Positions 37,152 through 48,401 of a DNA stretch of 64,000 nt are shown here, in pieces. The notes beneath the pieces were generated by a model. The model did no database searches. It saw only the letters and a list, made by a program, of their open reading frames with translations, and was not told where the DNA came from. The stretch comes from Actinomortierella ambigua (taxonomy: Eukaryota; Mortierellomycota; Mortierellomycetes; Mortierellales; Mortierellaceae). The stretch is from NCBI GenBank assembly GCA_016098155.1, contig JAAAJB010000083.1:1-64000 (forward strand), written 5' to 3'. A program made the position numbers and the translations under genes. Positions within the stretch are counted from its first letter, which is position 1. Every line of letters starts with the position of its first letter.

Positions 37152-38960
37152 TCCATAGGAAAAGAAGAAAAAAGCAAAGAAGCCTCTTTTCCACCCGTAT
37201 TCTCCTGGGTGCCCTGGCTACCAAGCAACCATATCAAAAACCAATGGCACCTTTTTTTTTTTCCTCTCTCCCTCTATCCTCGTTCCTAGACGTAATCTTT
37301 TCTTCCAAAAGACATCAAAAAGCACGTACAAAGAAACTTGCTAGTTTTGGCCTCGATGCTGACTACGCATACATGGAAAGTTTGAGGGTGGGATCGTGAG
37401 AGAGAACAGGGAACAAGGCCCATGCGAAGAAGTCGGTGGGGAAGGAGAGGGGGAAGAGGGTTCTGGGAAAAGGGCGATGGCTTCGGAACAAGGGTGGGGC
37501 CCACTCGGCAGCTGGTGGGGTAGATATGGCCGAGTAGGGCGGGGGGGGGGGGGGCTGAACTTTTTTTTTTTCTCTTGAGCAGCAGCTTATGAAAGAACGG
37601 GAAAAATGGGCCCTGATACCCATCCAAAATGTCGTATGAATTGGACCTGCGCTGTTGTTTCGTGAAGATGTGGTGCGGGTAACTGGTCTCCTCTGTCTCC
37701 TTTGGCTTCAGCCGTCTCCCCTGTCTTTGCCACATTTGCTTGCGCAATGAGGACGTCGTCCACTATGATAGTTGTTACCTTTTGTTGCTTGAGAGGAGGT
37801 GGGTGGATGAAGCGGGAGATGTTGGCACTGCCTCGTTTTCTTGTTGTCTTTAATATATCTCACTCCGAGCGACATGGTTGCCCGAAGAACAGCTACATCG
37901 TTAGTCTTTGGCACAGTGCAAAGCGGCGGCGCAACTTTTGGGTCCACCAAAAGAAAGAAAAGAAACGTTTTTTTTGGGGGGTTTGGTTTGGTTTGGTTTG
38001 GTGTCATTGAACAAGCGCTCTTTACACACATATACATACACAACAACAACACTCCCTTTTTTTTTCTCCACGCTGCTCTAGCTCTCGCCCTGCTCTCGTC
38101 CATCAGTCTTTCGCACTCATGGGAGCACCCATTATTGTGTCGTCAGGGAGGCAGGGAGGCTGGAGCTGAACGACGAGCCAATGGTAGGGTGAGCAGAGAG
38201 AAAGTGGGTGTGTGAAAGAGAGTAAGTCTTGGAGAGGGCACACACATACATACAACTCCCTCCCTCTCTCTTTCTCTTTCTCTCTCTCATGGCAAGAAGG
38301 GAGTGAGAGTTTAGAGTGAGCTAGGGTGGGTGGGGTGGGTAGGCATGGATTGTATAGGATTGCAAGCAAGTCTACTACTTTTTTAATTCTCTCTCTCTGT
38401 CTGTCTCTCACTCTCTCTCAACCTTCTATCGCAACATCAACTCTCTCTCTCTCCCTTTTGTCACTTCCCCCCCCCCCCTCTTTTTTTTTGGCACTACTTA
38501 CCCTTTCTTCCCTTCTTTCCTCTTTATTGTTCCTAGTGCTCTTTCTTTTCTTCCACTCTTTTTTTTTTCCTCATTACCACTGTCCACCACCAACCACGAC
38601 GACCACGACCAACCGACTAGTACTACGACTACTCTTCCCACACACCCACCCGCCCACCGTCACTGTCATTGTCACCATTGTCCTTTGGAGCACCCTCTGC
38701 TGTGTCCATTGTCGCCGTAGTGGTCTTTCCTCTCTCTCTCTCTTTCTCTTTCTCTATCTCTCTCTCCCTTCCTCTCTTTCTGACTCTGACCCCGCTATTC
38801 CTTCTTCTCCTGCCTCGCTGCTTCTCCTCCTCCTCCTCTTTCCTCTTCCCAGCTCCCCCCTTCCCCCCCTCCTCCTCCACTACCACCACCACCACCACCT
38901 CCTCCTCTCCTCCTTCATCATCCCATCTGGACCAGCTGCCCTTCTGAGGTGTAAATAGCA
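37152..38960. other. Intergenic and probable long CT-rich leader of the Zds1 gene
   Basis: About 1.8 kb with no supported gene. From 38380 to 38950 the plus strand is strongly C/T-rich with few purines, as in the leaders of other genes here, so it may be a long 5' untranslated region. A G-run lies at 37540-37553, and a GGTTT pentamer repeat at 37980-38001. Confidence 0.45.
37980..38001 (+). repeat. (GGTTT)n short tandem repeat
   Basis: Four GGTTT-type units in a row within intergenic sequence upstream of the Zds1-type gene. Confidence 0.7.
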
Positions 38961-41900
38961 ATGTCGGCTGTTCCAGGCCCTCCTTCCCGGCCTTCTTCCT
39001 TCACTTTGCCTCCACTCGCCTCATCTGCTGCTGCAGAGGAGACAACCTCTTCCTCCCAGCCCAATGCCCAGGTCGCTACCCGCCCAAGAAATCCCTCAAA
39101 TCCCTCAACAGACAACAGCGGGATGCGCTCACGGAAGCGAGAGATTATAGCCCTCGACGGCTTCATGTTTGATTCTAGTGTTCTAAAAGACACTGATGGT
39201 CAGGACGACGCTTCAGACTGTAGCACCGGCAGCAACAACAACATTACACCAGGCACAGCCAGCACCCCCTCCGATCGTCAAGAGCCCAGCAGGACCCTCT
39301 CCAAAGGCAGCCGCTCTGGGAGCTCGCAGGAGAGTTCACTCCGAGCACTCCATCGCAACAACGCTGCCGAAGCCCTTGCTGGCAATACCCGGCCCACCGC
39401 TGCTGCCTCTGCCGCTGCTACTTCTGCTTTTGTTTCTGGTGCTCCAACGCCTTTAACCATCAGCGGCCTCCACAACAACAGTGACAGTAATAGCAACGAC
39501 AATAGCACCACCAATGGCTCACAAGCTCAACCATTGGTCTCCCCTTCAGCATGGACGGTTTCCTACAGTGTCGTTGTTGTTGAAGACTCTCAAGACGACG
39601 ACCGAATGTCAGGAGGGCAGCGCGGTGCAGCTGAAGAGCTCAGGCACAAGACATTGTCCACCTCGTCCGTCTCCTCGACCTCATCCTCGACAGATGACTC
39701 CTCGAGCGCCTCATCGCCGACAGACTGCCAGACGTCGCCTATCCTGGAGGACGACGGTTCTCCATCGCCTTTCATGAGTGGTGCGCCTTCATCACTACCA
39801 TCAGCCCAACATGCCGCCACCATGCCATCATTATCAGTGACATCACCGACATCACCGACTGATGCTGCTGCCTCTGCTGCCTTGGCATTGGCATCCTCCT
39901 CCTCCACCCGTCAGAGCATCTTTGTGGGCGACCCTTCCTTCGGGATAGATATGGCAACGGATCTGACGACCACCTCGTCGTCGTCCAACCTGGACAATGC
40001 GGGCGTTGACCAGGACGACATGAAGGAGGTTCAGATTGAAACCGAGGATCCCTCTCACTTATTCTGGGTAAGCTTTTCTTTTTTGTTTTCTTTTCTCTTC
40101 TTTCTCAATTGCTTGGTGTGATCCAACAATAATATTGGATTTGCCATGTGAGGATTTATTGACAACCTTCTGCTTACAAAAACTCACTGGCATTTTTTTT
40201 TCTTCTGTCCCTTTCGATATGATATGAAACATGAACAATGGGTTTAAAGGTACCGTTTCATCTCCACCCAGAGATTGCTCCAAACGAATACAACAAATGG
40301 CTCGTCAAGCATGGTGTCCAGGACGGTCCAGACGGACTTTTATCAACAACTCGCCGAGCCTCCGTACGACGTCGCAAGTCTGTTTTGTCATCGCAATACA
40401 ATCCTGAGGACGACCAAGAAGAACCTGCAGAAGAGCGGCGGCGTCCGGAAGCAACCATCCGAGAAAAGACGTTGGAAGAGGCAAAGGAGGCGCAGCAACA
40501 ACAGCAGGAAGGGGCTCATACTCTTGCGGCACTATTGGAGGTCAAGGAGGACGACAAGCACGACTTTTTGTCCGGCGTGTTCAAATCGCCCTTGGAGCAG
40601 ATGGGTGAGCCACCTCTCAAGAAGATGACTTCTCTTCGCCGGAGTGTCAGTCTGTCAGTTCAGTCTCCAACGAGTAAGTGCTGTGAGAAAAGAAATGAAA
40701 AAAAGGAAAGCCATACATGGGGGCGGAAGAAAACGAGGGCGGAAGAAAACGAGCAAGTTGACGACGACGAGGAGGAGAAGGGGGGGGAGAAGGAGGAGGA
40801 GGAGGAGGAAGGGCCGAAAGGAGGAGGAGGAGGAGGGGAAGGGAGGGAGGGAGAAAAAAGCTCTACGAATGTATGATGCACGGTGGACCTCCTTTTTCAT
40901 GGAAATGAATTATCAGAGAGATGTGTAGATTGCAGTGCGGATAAGGACACAAATTGTCTCATTCGCTAACGACCCATGCACTCTATATCTTTCTCCTGAC
41001 ACTGTGTTTTATCTGCATTTTGATAAATCATTTAGGAGACGACTTTCCTGTAAATGTGGTCGAGGAAGATCTAGTTCAGGTCAAACGGGTTGGATTGGGC
41101 GGTCAATCATTACTCCGTAGGAGTGCCAGAACCAAGATTCGACGCAATTCGACCGCCTCCAACGACACCCGTGTCGATGCTTCGCGTTTGCGTCCAGTGC
41201 TAAGTGAAGGAAGCGAGTATCAGGCCGTATCCCTAGTGGACCCTGGGTTCATACCCTTGCCCTCGGCGAATGTGGAGGGAGATGATGATCCAATTTCACC
41301 AGTATCGAGCCAAGAACAGGAAACAAAGCCCTTGCGACGATTCGTTTCAACTCTGCGCGACGCCTCCAAGCCGACAATCACCACCTATGTCGAGCCCCAA
41401 CTCTTGGAGCAGCAGCGCAAGGACGAAGCCGCCGAGGAGGCGTCCAAGGCTGGCTCTGCTGTCGAAACCAACAACACCAAAGTAACCTCGCCATATCGAG
41501 CCAACGCCTCTGGACAACTGGAGAGCCCGATATCGACATCGATCCAGCCTACGCCAGAGTTGTTAACATCAACATCAACATCATCATCCCTATCATCATC
41601 CCTATCAACATCCCGGAAAGAGGCGCCCATCGCGCAGGGTCGAAAGATTGACCCTGTCGGCTACCCTATTCCGCCTCCAGTCAAACTTCCCCAGAATCTA
41701 CTACAACGGGCGCCGTCGACAGGTCAATCGTCTCCACAGGCATCCAAAGCTACCAAGCCCGGCAAATATCAAGGGTCAACGCCGACCGGGCCCAGTCATT
41801 CCAAGAAGCCTTCGACTTGGTCTTGGTTGTGGGGTAAGGAGAAGGAGAAGGAGAAGGCGAACGACCGGACCAACCAGCAGCAGCAGCAGCAGCAGCAGAG

Positions 41901-43161
41901 TGCAGAGGTGCAGCAACAGACTATTGTTTCATCGAAGTCCACCCATATCATGGCGTCGGCGGAGGATACCCAAACAACCACTCCCGTCGACTCTGTGGCC
42001 AAAGGGACAGCATCCTCCTCCTCCTCTGGAGCAGCATCTGGAGCCACCACCACTGCCACGGCGGCAGCAACGTCGACGACGACAACAACATCTACATCCT
42101 CGGCCACCGCAGGAGCGACAACGGGGGCCAAGAAGCAGTCGACCTTCTCGATGCTGTTTTCTCGTGGCACTAAGTCGTCCAACAACCAAGCCCAGTCAGG
42201 ATCGTCGACGGCGACCGATTCGACGTCGGCCGTGACTGCGAACGGCTCGTCAGGACAATCGGTCCATGGAGTAACGCCGTCGTCGGCATCATCGTCCTCG
42301 CCGTTCGCTAAGCCCAAGTATACCAACTACAACCGGCTACCGATCCATATTGAGCGAGCGATCTACCGGCTATCGCACGTCAAGCTGGCGAACCCAAGGA
42401 GGCCGCTGCAGGAACAGGTTTTGATTTCAAACATGATGTTTTGGTACTTGGGTGTGATCCAACAGCAGCAAATGTTGCAACAGCAGCAACAGCAGGAGCT
42501 ACAGCAGCAACAACAACAAATGCAGCAAGTGGCGGCGGAGCAATTGCGTGCCAGTGGTCATGGCGATAGCAAGTCTGGCAAGGATGGCAGCAACAGCAAT
42601 AGCAAGTCGAAGACCAAGACGAAGAAGCGCAAGAGCCAAAAGAAGAAGAATGGACAGCGAGGAGGTAGCGGGGGCTCGTCCAAGGCAGAGGTGGTTTTCA
42701 AGAGCCCTCAGTATGATGTGCAGCAGCAGGAGATCATCTCACAACAATATTCAAGCCAGGCCGCCTATCACCAGCAGCAGCTGCAACAGCAACAACACCA
42801 TCAACAAAAGAGTGCCCATCAGTACTACAACCAGCAGTCTGCGCAACAACAACAACAAGGGACAGCAAGTGGAGGTACTGTCAGGGCATCGGATGAACAT
42901 GGCCAACCTGTTGAAGCCACTCCGTACGACGAGGAGAGTCTTGTCGGTGGCGGTGGCAACAAAGGAGGCTACTCGGACTCTATGGAGGAGCCAGAAGAAG
43001 ACCACACTGTTCCTGACTCGACTGGAAACATGATGTCTGGTCGATCGGTGAATGTGTATGGTGGGATGGCGACGACGACAATATTGGGTCACGACAACGA
43101 TGATGATGTACCGTTAGCACATTATCAGCATGTCCAACGGCAAGGCGTACCCGTGTCTTGA
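38961..43161 (+). CDS. ZDS1: Zds1/Zds2-type cell polarity and phosphatase regulator
   Basis: In yeast, Zds proteins bind PP2A-Cdc55 and control mitotic entry, Cdc14 release and polarity. Exons are 38961-40067, 40250-40673 and 41036-43161; 1218 residues, phases closed. Two family hallmarks are present. The motif FWVPFHLHPEIAPNEYNKWL spans the first splice junction (about residue 368). The Zds C-terminal domain is at about 940-985 (RLPIHIERAIYRLSHVKLAN, then PRRPLQEQVLISNMMFWYL). Between and around them are long Ser/Thr/Gln-rich disordered regions and a WSWLWGKEKEKEK block. About 230 residues of Gln/Lys-rich sequence follow the domain that usually ends the protein, starting with QQQQ directly after it. 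This tail is an oddity. The ATG at 38961 follows a C/T-rich leader. Confidence 0.88.
42460..42530 (+). repeat. CAG/CAA tract after the Zds C-terminal domain
   Basis: Mixed Gln-codon run (with Leu and Met interruptions) beginning right after the Zds C-terminal domain. Another Gln run is at 42720-42860. Confidence 0.8.
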
Positions 43162-43357
43162 ACAAAAAGCAAAGAAAATGACACACACGGCACCCACAGG
43201 GTCCATTTTGTTCCCACCCTCCTCTCTCACTGTTCCTTTGCTGAGAGGCGAAGGATATAGTGTGGGCGAATAAAAAGAAGAATGTCATTTTTGGCACTCC
43301 AACAGCACAAATGCTCTTTTAAATTGGTAGGGGCAAAAAGTGAAGTGATTTATTGAC

Positions 43358-43363
43358 CACGTG
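43358..43363. promoter_or_regulatory. CACGTG E-box upstream of eS4
   Basis: CACGTG palindrome, 83 bp from its first base to the proposed eS4 start codon at 43441, in the short interval between ZDS1 and RPS4. The spacing matches the E-box before GEM1 within two bases. Confidence 0.4.
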
Positions 43364-43440
43364 ATGTAGAGCGAAATTGGGCAGACGTCTAAAAGGAGCT
43401 GGAAATTGAACCTTGGTACAGTCTCTTCTGCTCATTCAAA

Positions 43441-45619
43441 ATGGTAGAATATATGGATAGGCCCGGCTGTTCGTACATCCATCCATCGGCGAAGAAGTGG
43501 CACACACATCCATCGATCACCGACCTCGACGCTATCAATGCTCCGGACACCACCATCAACACCATGCTCTGTCACTATCCCCACGCTCGATAACCTACCC
43601 TCACCAGACAACCTGTCGTTCAGTTATGGTCGCAGCTTGCAATACCTTTTTTTTTGGTCGCTGAGAGAGATGGCCGGAACGGACAAACTTGTTGGATGAA
43701 TCTGTCTCTTTTGGACAGGGAGGAAAGAGAAGGCTAGCCGTAGAAGGGAGATCCACCTGTACAAGACCTATCGTTTCAACAGGGACGGAATCTCGACGAG
43801 AGAGGCCATCCCATCAACACACCCAGCAGATTGGACGCTGGTCCATGGCATCACTATGCCGGACCTCTGTCACAGTGAACAACAAACCAACAAAAGCACC
43901 TCTCCCTTTGGACGCAACTTCGAACAAATCTCCCAACTAGCCACTTCTGCCGAGGATGGATGTGCATCAAGGAAATCAACTGCAGGGAGATCTTCAGCAA
44001 AAACTAATCTATTGCCTGTCTCTTTTTGGGCGTTCATCACAACGTGTAGGCTCGTGGTCCTAAGAAGCACCTGAAGCGTCTCAATGCTCCCAAGCACTGG
44101 ATGCTTGACAAGTTGACCGGCACTTACGTACGTGAGCTTTCATCTCTTCAACTGATCACCCGCCTTTGTTGACTCGAACAAGCAGGATCGACCCAGGAGT
44201 TTGAGGCTCAGTAGAGTGGAATCGGATGACGTTTGGCAACAACACACCAGCCATTCGACAAGCACCTGAAGCGAACGGTGTCATCAATCACTTGACCATC
44301 AGGAATCGTGTATACACCAGTTTTTGTTACAACAATCTCAGCCGACAGGGAGAGAGAGAGAGATATAGAGTGAGAACACAGTCGCTGTTGTGTTGTAGGG
44401 GAAGGCAACCAGACGGTCCCTGAGCTGTCAAGCTTGTCGACTATCCTCAGGCGAACGTTTACTTTTTGCACTACTGCCAACCACCGTCATCTGTAGTGGA
44501 CATCGTTTGGCAACCGAGCTGGCGTGCTCAGGACGGACACTCGTTTTGAGAAACAAAGATTGCTTGGATCCTTGTTCGGCTCTTTCTTTTCTGTGAACCG
44601 AATACCAACATCATCGGCACGACCCAAACCAGCTCTACTTTCGACCTCCCTTCGCCAGTTAAGAGTCTTTACTCGGAACGGCAGAAAACAACAAATAACG
44701 GGCGCACGCATTCAGCAACACTTTCCTCTTCACACAGTGTCTTTTATCTTCAGTTTCCCTAACCTCTTCAGGTCTTGTTGACGACAATATTTATTTAGGC
44801 CCCCCGCCCTTCCTCGGGCCCCCACAAGCTCCGTGAGTGCTTGCCCCTCATCATCTTGATGCGCAACCGCCTCAAGTACGCTCTTAACGGCAAGGAGGTT
44901 CAGTCCATCCTTATGCAGCGTCTTGTCAAGGTTGACGGCAAGGTCCGCACCGACTCCACCTACCCCGCTGGTTTCATGGGTAAGTTTTTTGTTGATATTT
45001 TACAAAAGCAATTAGTGTTATCCAGGTCTTTGTGATTTTCTTTTTTTCAAATCACTGATGACTGACCTGATTTGAATTTTTTATTTATTCTCCAGATACC
45101 ATCTCCATCGAGAAGACCGGTGAGAACTTCCGCCTCGTCTACGATACCAAGGGCCGCTTCACCGTCCACCGTATCACCGAGGAGGAGGCCAAGTACAAGC
45201 TGTGCAAGGTCAAGAAGGTCCAGGTCGGTGCCAAGGGCATTCCCTTCATTGTCACCCACGATGGCCGCACCCTGCGCTACCCCGACCCCTTGATCAAGGT
45301 CAACGACACCGTCAAGTTGGACCTTGAGACTGGCAAGTTCAGCGAGTTTGTCAAGTTTGAGGTTGGCAACGTTGCCATGGTCACCGGTGGTCGTAACACT
45401 GGCCGTGTTGGTGTCATCACCCACCGTGAGCGCCACGTTGGTGGTTTCGACATTGTCCACATCAAGGACGTCTTGGACCGCCAGTTCGCCACCCGCGTCT
45501 CCAACGTCTTTGTCCTCGGTGAGGGCAACAAGCCTTGGGTCTCCCTGCCCAAGAACAAGGGTGTCAAGCTCACCATTGCTGAGGAGCGTGACCGCCGCCG
45601 CGCTGCTGCCACCAACTAA
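43441..45619 (+). CDS. RPS4: 40S ribosomal protein eS4
   Basis: Small-subunit ribosomal protein with S4-like, KOW and eS4 central domains. Exons are 43441-43443 (ATG alone), 44050-44127, 44799-44979 and 45096-45619; 261 residues, exactly the usual length. Family blocks are [98 protein letters not shown] and the end [16 protein letters not shown]. Exon 2 must begin after the initiator Met (ARGPKK), so the ATG sits alone in its exon. I placed it at 43441, where ATG is followed by GTAGAA and preceded by an E-box. That choice is inferred; the rest is certain. Introns 1 and 2 are long (606 and 671 nt). I looked in them for C/D-box snoRNA signatures and saw none. Confidence 0.93.
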
Positions 45620-46611
45620 AGAGAGAAAGGAAACTTTTTTTTCACTAAAGCAACGCTACAACTCTTACTTTTTGAAAACGCCTTTTTTTTTTTTACCTTT
45701 ACTGTTCATTGCCCTGTTGGCAACTTGTATTCAGCTTTTCTTGTGGTTTCTTATATTATTTTTATATTTGATGAGTTTGGAGTAAAAAGAAAGACCCCAA
45801 ACCACGGCCGACTGGAATGTTATCGCTCTCCCTGTCCCTTGCATTTTGTTTTTTTGGATTCTCTTTGTTTCTACGACGATGGTAGGGCTTTATGTGTGAT
45901 ACTCAAGGAAGGATGTTTTGAAAAGACTGTCGAGTGCCTGAGCGTGCAATGTAGCATGGAACGGCCATCTTGCATAGTCAAGCACGCTATTGGCCTCTTG
46001 CGGCGAGAAAGAGTGGGTAACCTCCAATTCGAATCGTCACAGAGTCTTTAGAATGTCGGGTGTCGAGACGTTCGAGACATTATTGTTGGTTGGGGAATCT
46101 ATCTGTGAGGGCCAACGAGAATGCCATGGCGAACGTATCGATCCCAACACAAGTGGGAAAGGGAAAGGAGGGGATCGGGAGGACACATAGTACATGTTGG
46201 TTCTCGTGTGTCGCATCTGTGGTATGAGCATTGCAATAGTGCAGCCACTTCAAGTCAGGGCCATCCATAGTTTTTCTCGGTGTCAATTGCTACCAGCGAT
46301 GGACCACTTGTAGTTGATCGACTCACTCGAGGATAGCAACAGCGCTGGACGAGGAAAAGGTCCTTTGTGCAAGGAAGGACCTAAATCTACCAGAATCAGG
46401 TCCACTGCTGTTCAATAATAAACATGTAGTAGTAGACGACACCAACTTTGTATATGGGTCTTCTTCCTCTCAGCCTCTCAATTGAAATAATTTCGAGGTT
46501 CGCGTTTCTCTGCCCCCCAACCAACACGTACCCCTTCTTTCTCTCCAACGACATCACATACACACACACACTTGGCACACTCACACACACACACACTTTA
46601 ACACATTCAAC
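45620..46611. other. Intergenic between RPS4 and CAP1
   Basis: About 1 kb without a supported gene. It has T-rich 3' sequence just after RPS4 and a CA-rich stretch immediately before the CAP1 ATG. Confidence 0.5.
46555..46605 (+). repeat. CA-rich leader before CAP1
   Basis: (CA)n runs with interruptions ending about 7 bp before the CAP1 start codon. The UBC8 gene has the same kind of CA-rich leader. Confidence 0.75.
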
Positions 46612-47990
46612 ATGGCCACTAGTGAAGAAAAGATCAAGATTGCATCACACTTCTTGCGCGCTGCCCCTCCAGGTATTCATCCCTTCCCTAGATGATGCAA
46701 GGAAGAATGATGAAGCCGCTCTTTCATGCCATGCATGCATGACACACCATCAAAACCTGACCCCCCCCTCCCCCTCTACTCTCTTTTTTTTTTCTTGGCA
46801 TGCACTCGAACCAGGCGAAATCAACGATGTCTTTAATGGTACTGTCAGGGAACAAAGAGGAATATGACACTCGGCCTTTTATTGGAAGAAAAAAAGGTCT
46901 GTACATACTAACAAAGGGCACCAACACCCTTTGTTTTTCCCCTCTCGGCCATAGATGTTCGTGTCCTGGTCAACGACGACAACCTCCTCCAGGAACACAT
47001 CATGGGCGCACTAGAAGAGTACAATGTGGAGCAGCTGGCGACCATCAAGGTGCCAGGCATCGAGCACGAAGTGATCATCTCCAAGTTTGGCCAGATCGAC
47101 AACGATCACTTTATCGACCCGAAATCGAGCAAGGTCTTCAAGCTCGACCATCTGCGTCAGGTACCCAGGAGAATGGGAGAGAGAGTGAGAGATAGGAAAA
47201 GAGAGAGAGAGAGAGAGAGAGAGGAGAGATTTGTTGCTGACCCTAGGATATGGGTTCTTGCCTTGTCCTTGTCCTTGTCCTTCTCTTGGACACTTGCTTC
47301 TCTTATCGCTCTCATTAGGTGGCGACAGACGTGGAGGATCACACACCCGACGAGTCTATGGAAGAGCTTCGCAAGGCCGTCGAGTCGGCCGTTGATGACT
47401 ACACGACCAACTACTATGCGGAGGGCCTTGGGGCTGTGTATGCCTCCTCCTCAGAGGGCAAGGTGACGGTGGCGATTGTGCACAACAAGTACAGTCCCAG
47501 CAACTTTTGGAACGGCCGCTGGCGCTCGGTGTGGACACTGGAGCCCGAGTCGGGCAAGGTGTCGGGCCTGCTAAAGGCGCATGTGCATTACTATGAGGAT
47601 GGCAATGTGCAGCTGGAGACAAACAAGGAGATTGAGGAGACATTGGCGGCCAAGTATGTTGGCGGCGACCATCCCCTGGCGGAGAGAGCGGCCGCGTTTG
47701 TCAAGCTGATCCATGCCGCGGAGACCGGATACCAAAAGGCGCTGAACGAGAGCTACCATGATCTGGCGGAGAGCACGTTCAAGAGTCTCCGTCGTGCCCT
47801 GCCCTACACGCGCCAAAAGATTGACTGGAACAAGGTAACAAGAAGGAGGGGAACAAGAAAAAAGAAGAAGAAAAGGTCTTTAGGACAAAAAAAAAAAAGA
47901 GTTTTTGCTAAAAGTGAACAATGACTATTCTTGACTGTTTGAAAATAGATCCTCACGTACCGAATTGGAGCCGAGCTTTCAAGCAAGTAG
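46612..47990 (+). CDS. CAP1: F-actin-capping protein subunit alpha
   Basis: Alpha subunit of the CapZ heterodimer, which caps actin filament barbed ends. Exons are 46612-46672, 46815-46838 (24 nt), 46955-47160, 47319-47834 and 47949-47990; 282 residues, near the usual 268-290. Visible family blocks are EEKIKIASHFLRAAPPGEIN followed by DVFNDVRVLVNDD, KYSPSNFWNGRWRSVW, ESGKVSGLLKAHVHYYEDGN, and the C-terminal segment SFKSLRRALPYTR-like (here FKSLRRALPYTRQKIDWNK) that contributes to actin binding. The beta subunit is not in this window. Intron 3 carries a GA microsatellite. UBC8 follows 411 bp downstream on the same strand. Confidence 0.94.
47198..47226 (+). repeat. (GA)n microsatellite in a CAP1 intron
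   Basis: Dinucleotide run within the intron 47161-47318 of the actin-capping gene. Confidence 0.85.
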
Positions 47991-48340
47991 AGGAGGCGAT
48001 CTATAAAAATAAAATACACACATTGTCTTCTGCAACCTTTGGATCGCAGATATTCTCGTGGTTACTGACAGATAGAAAAAGTAAAGAAGGGTAAGGGGGA
48101 AGGTGGGCGACGAAGGGGCGGAGGGGGGGAGGGGAAAGAGCTTTGCCATTGGGTGGCCGTAAAGGAGGGCGGATGGGGTGATAGCGGGTCAGGAAGTTGG
48201 CCACCATTGGTTCCTCCAACCTTCCGTGACTTTTGACTCGCACGCATTGCAACACATTCTGCTGCAAAAAGGGAATTTATCACTCTTTCTCTTTTCCCTT
48301 CTTTCACTCAAACTATCCCTTTTTTGTATTCGCTCTCACC

Positions 48341-48395
48341 CATACACACACACGACTCTCATACACACACACACACATTCATACACACATTCTAC
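48341..48395 (+). repeat. CA-rich leader before UBC8
   Basis: Runs of (CA)n and CATACACA ending a few bases before the UBC8 start codon, resembling the CAP1 leader. Confidence 0.75.
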
Positions 48396-48401
48396 TCAAC
48401 C

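Noticed and set aside
41796..42326. 176-codon minus-strand frame over the Zds1 gene
   Set aside because: Antisense of Ser/Thr/Ala-rich coding sequence; low complexity and no start or splice support.
43444..44798. snoRNA genes in the long RPS4 introns
   Set aside because: I searched by eye for paired C (TGATGA) and D (CTGA) boxes or H/ACA signs and found no matching pair.
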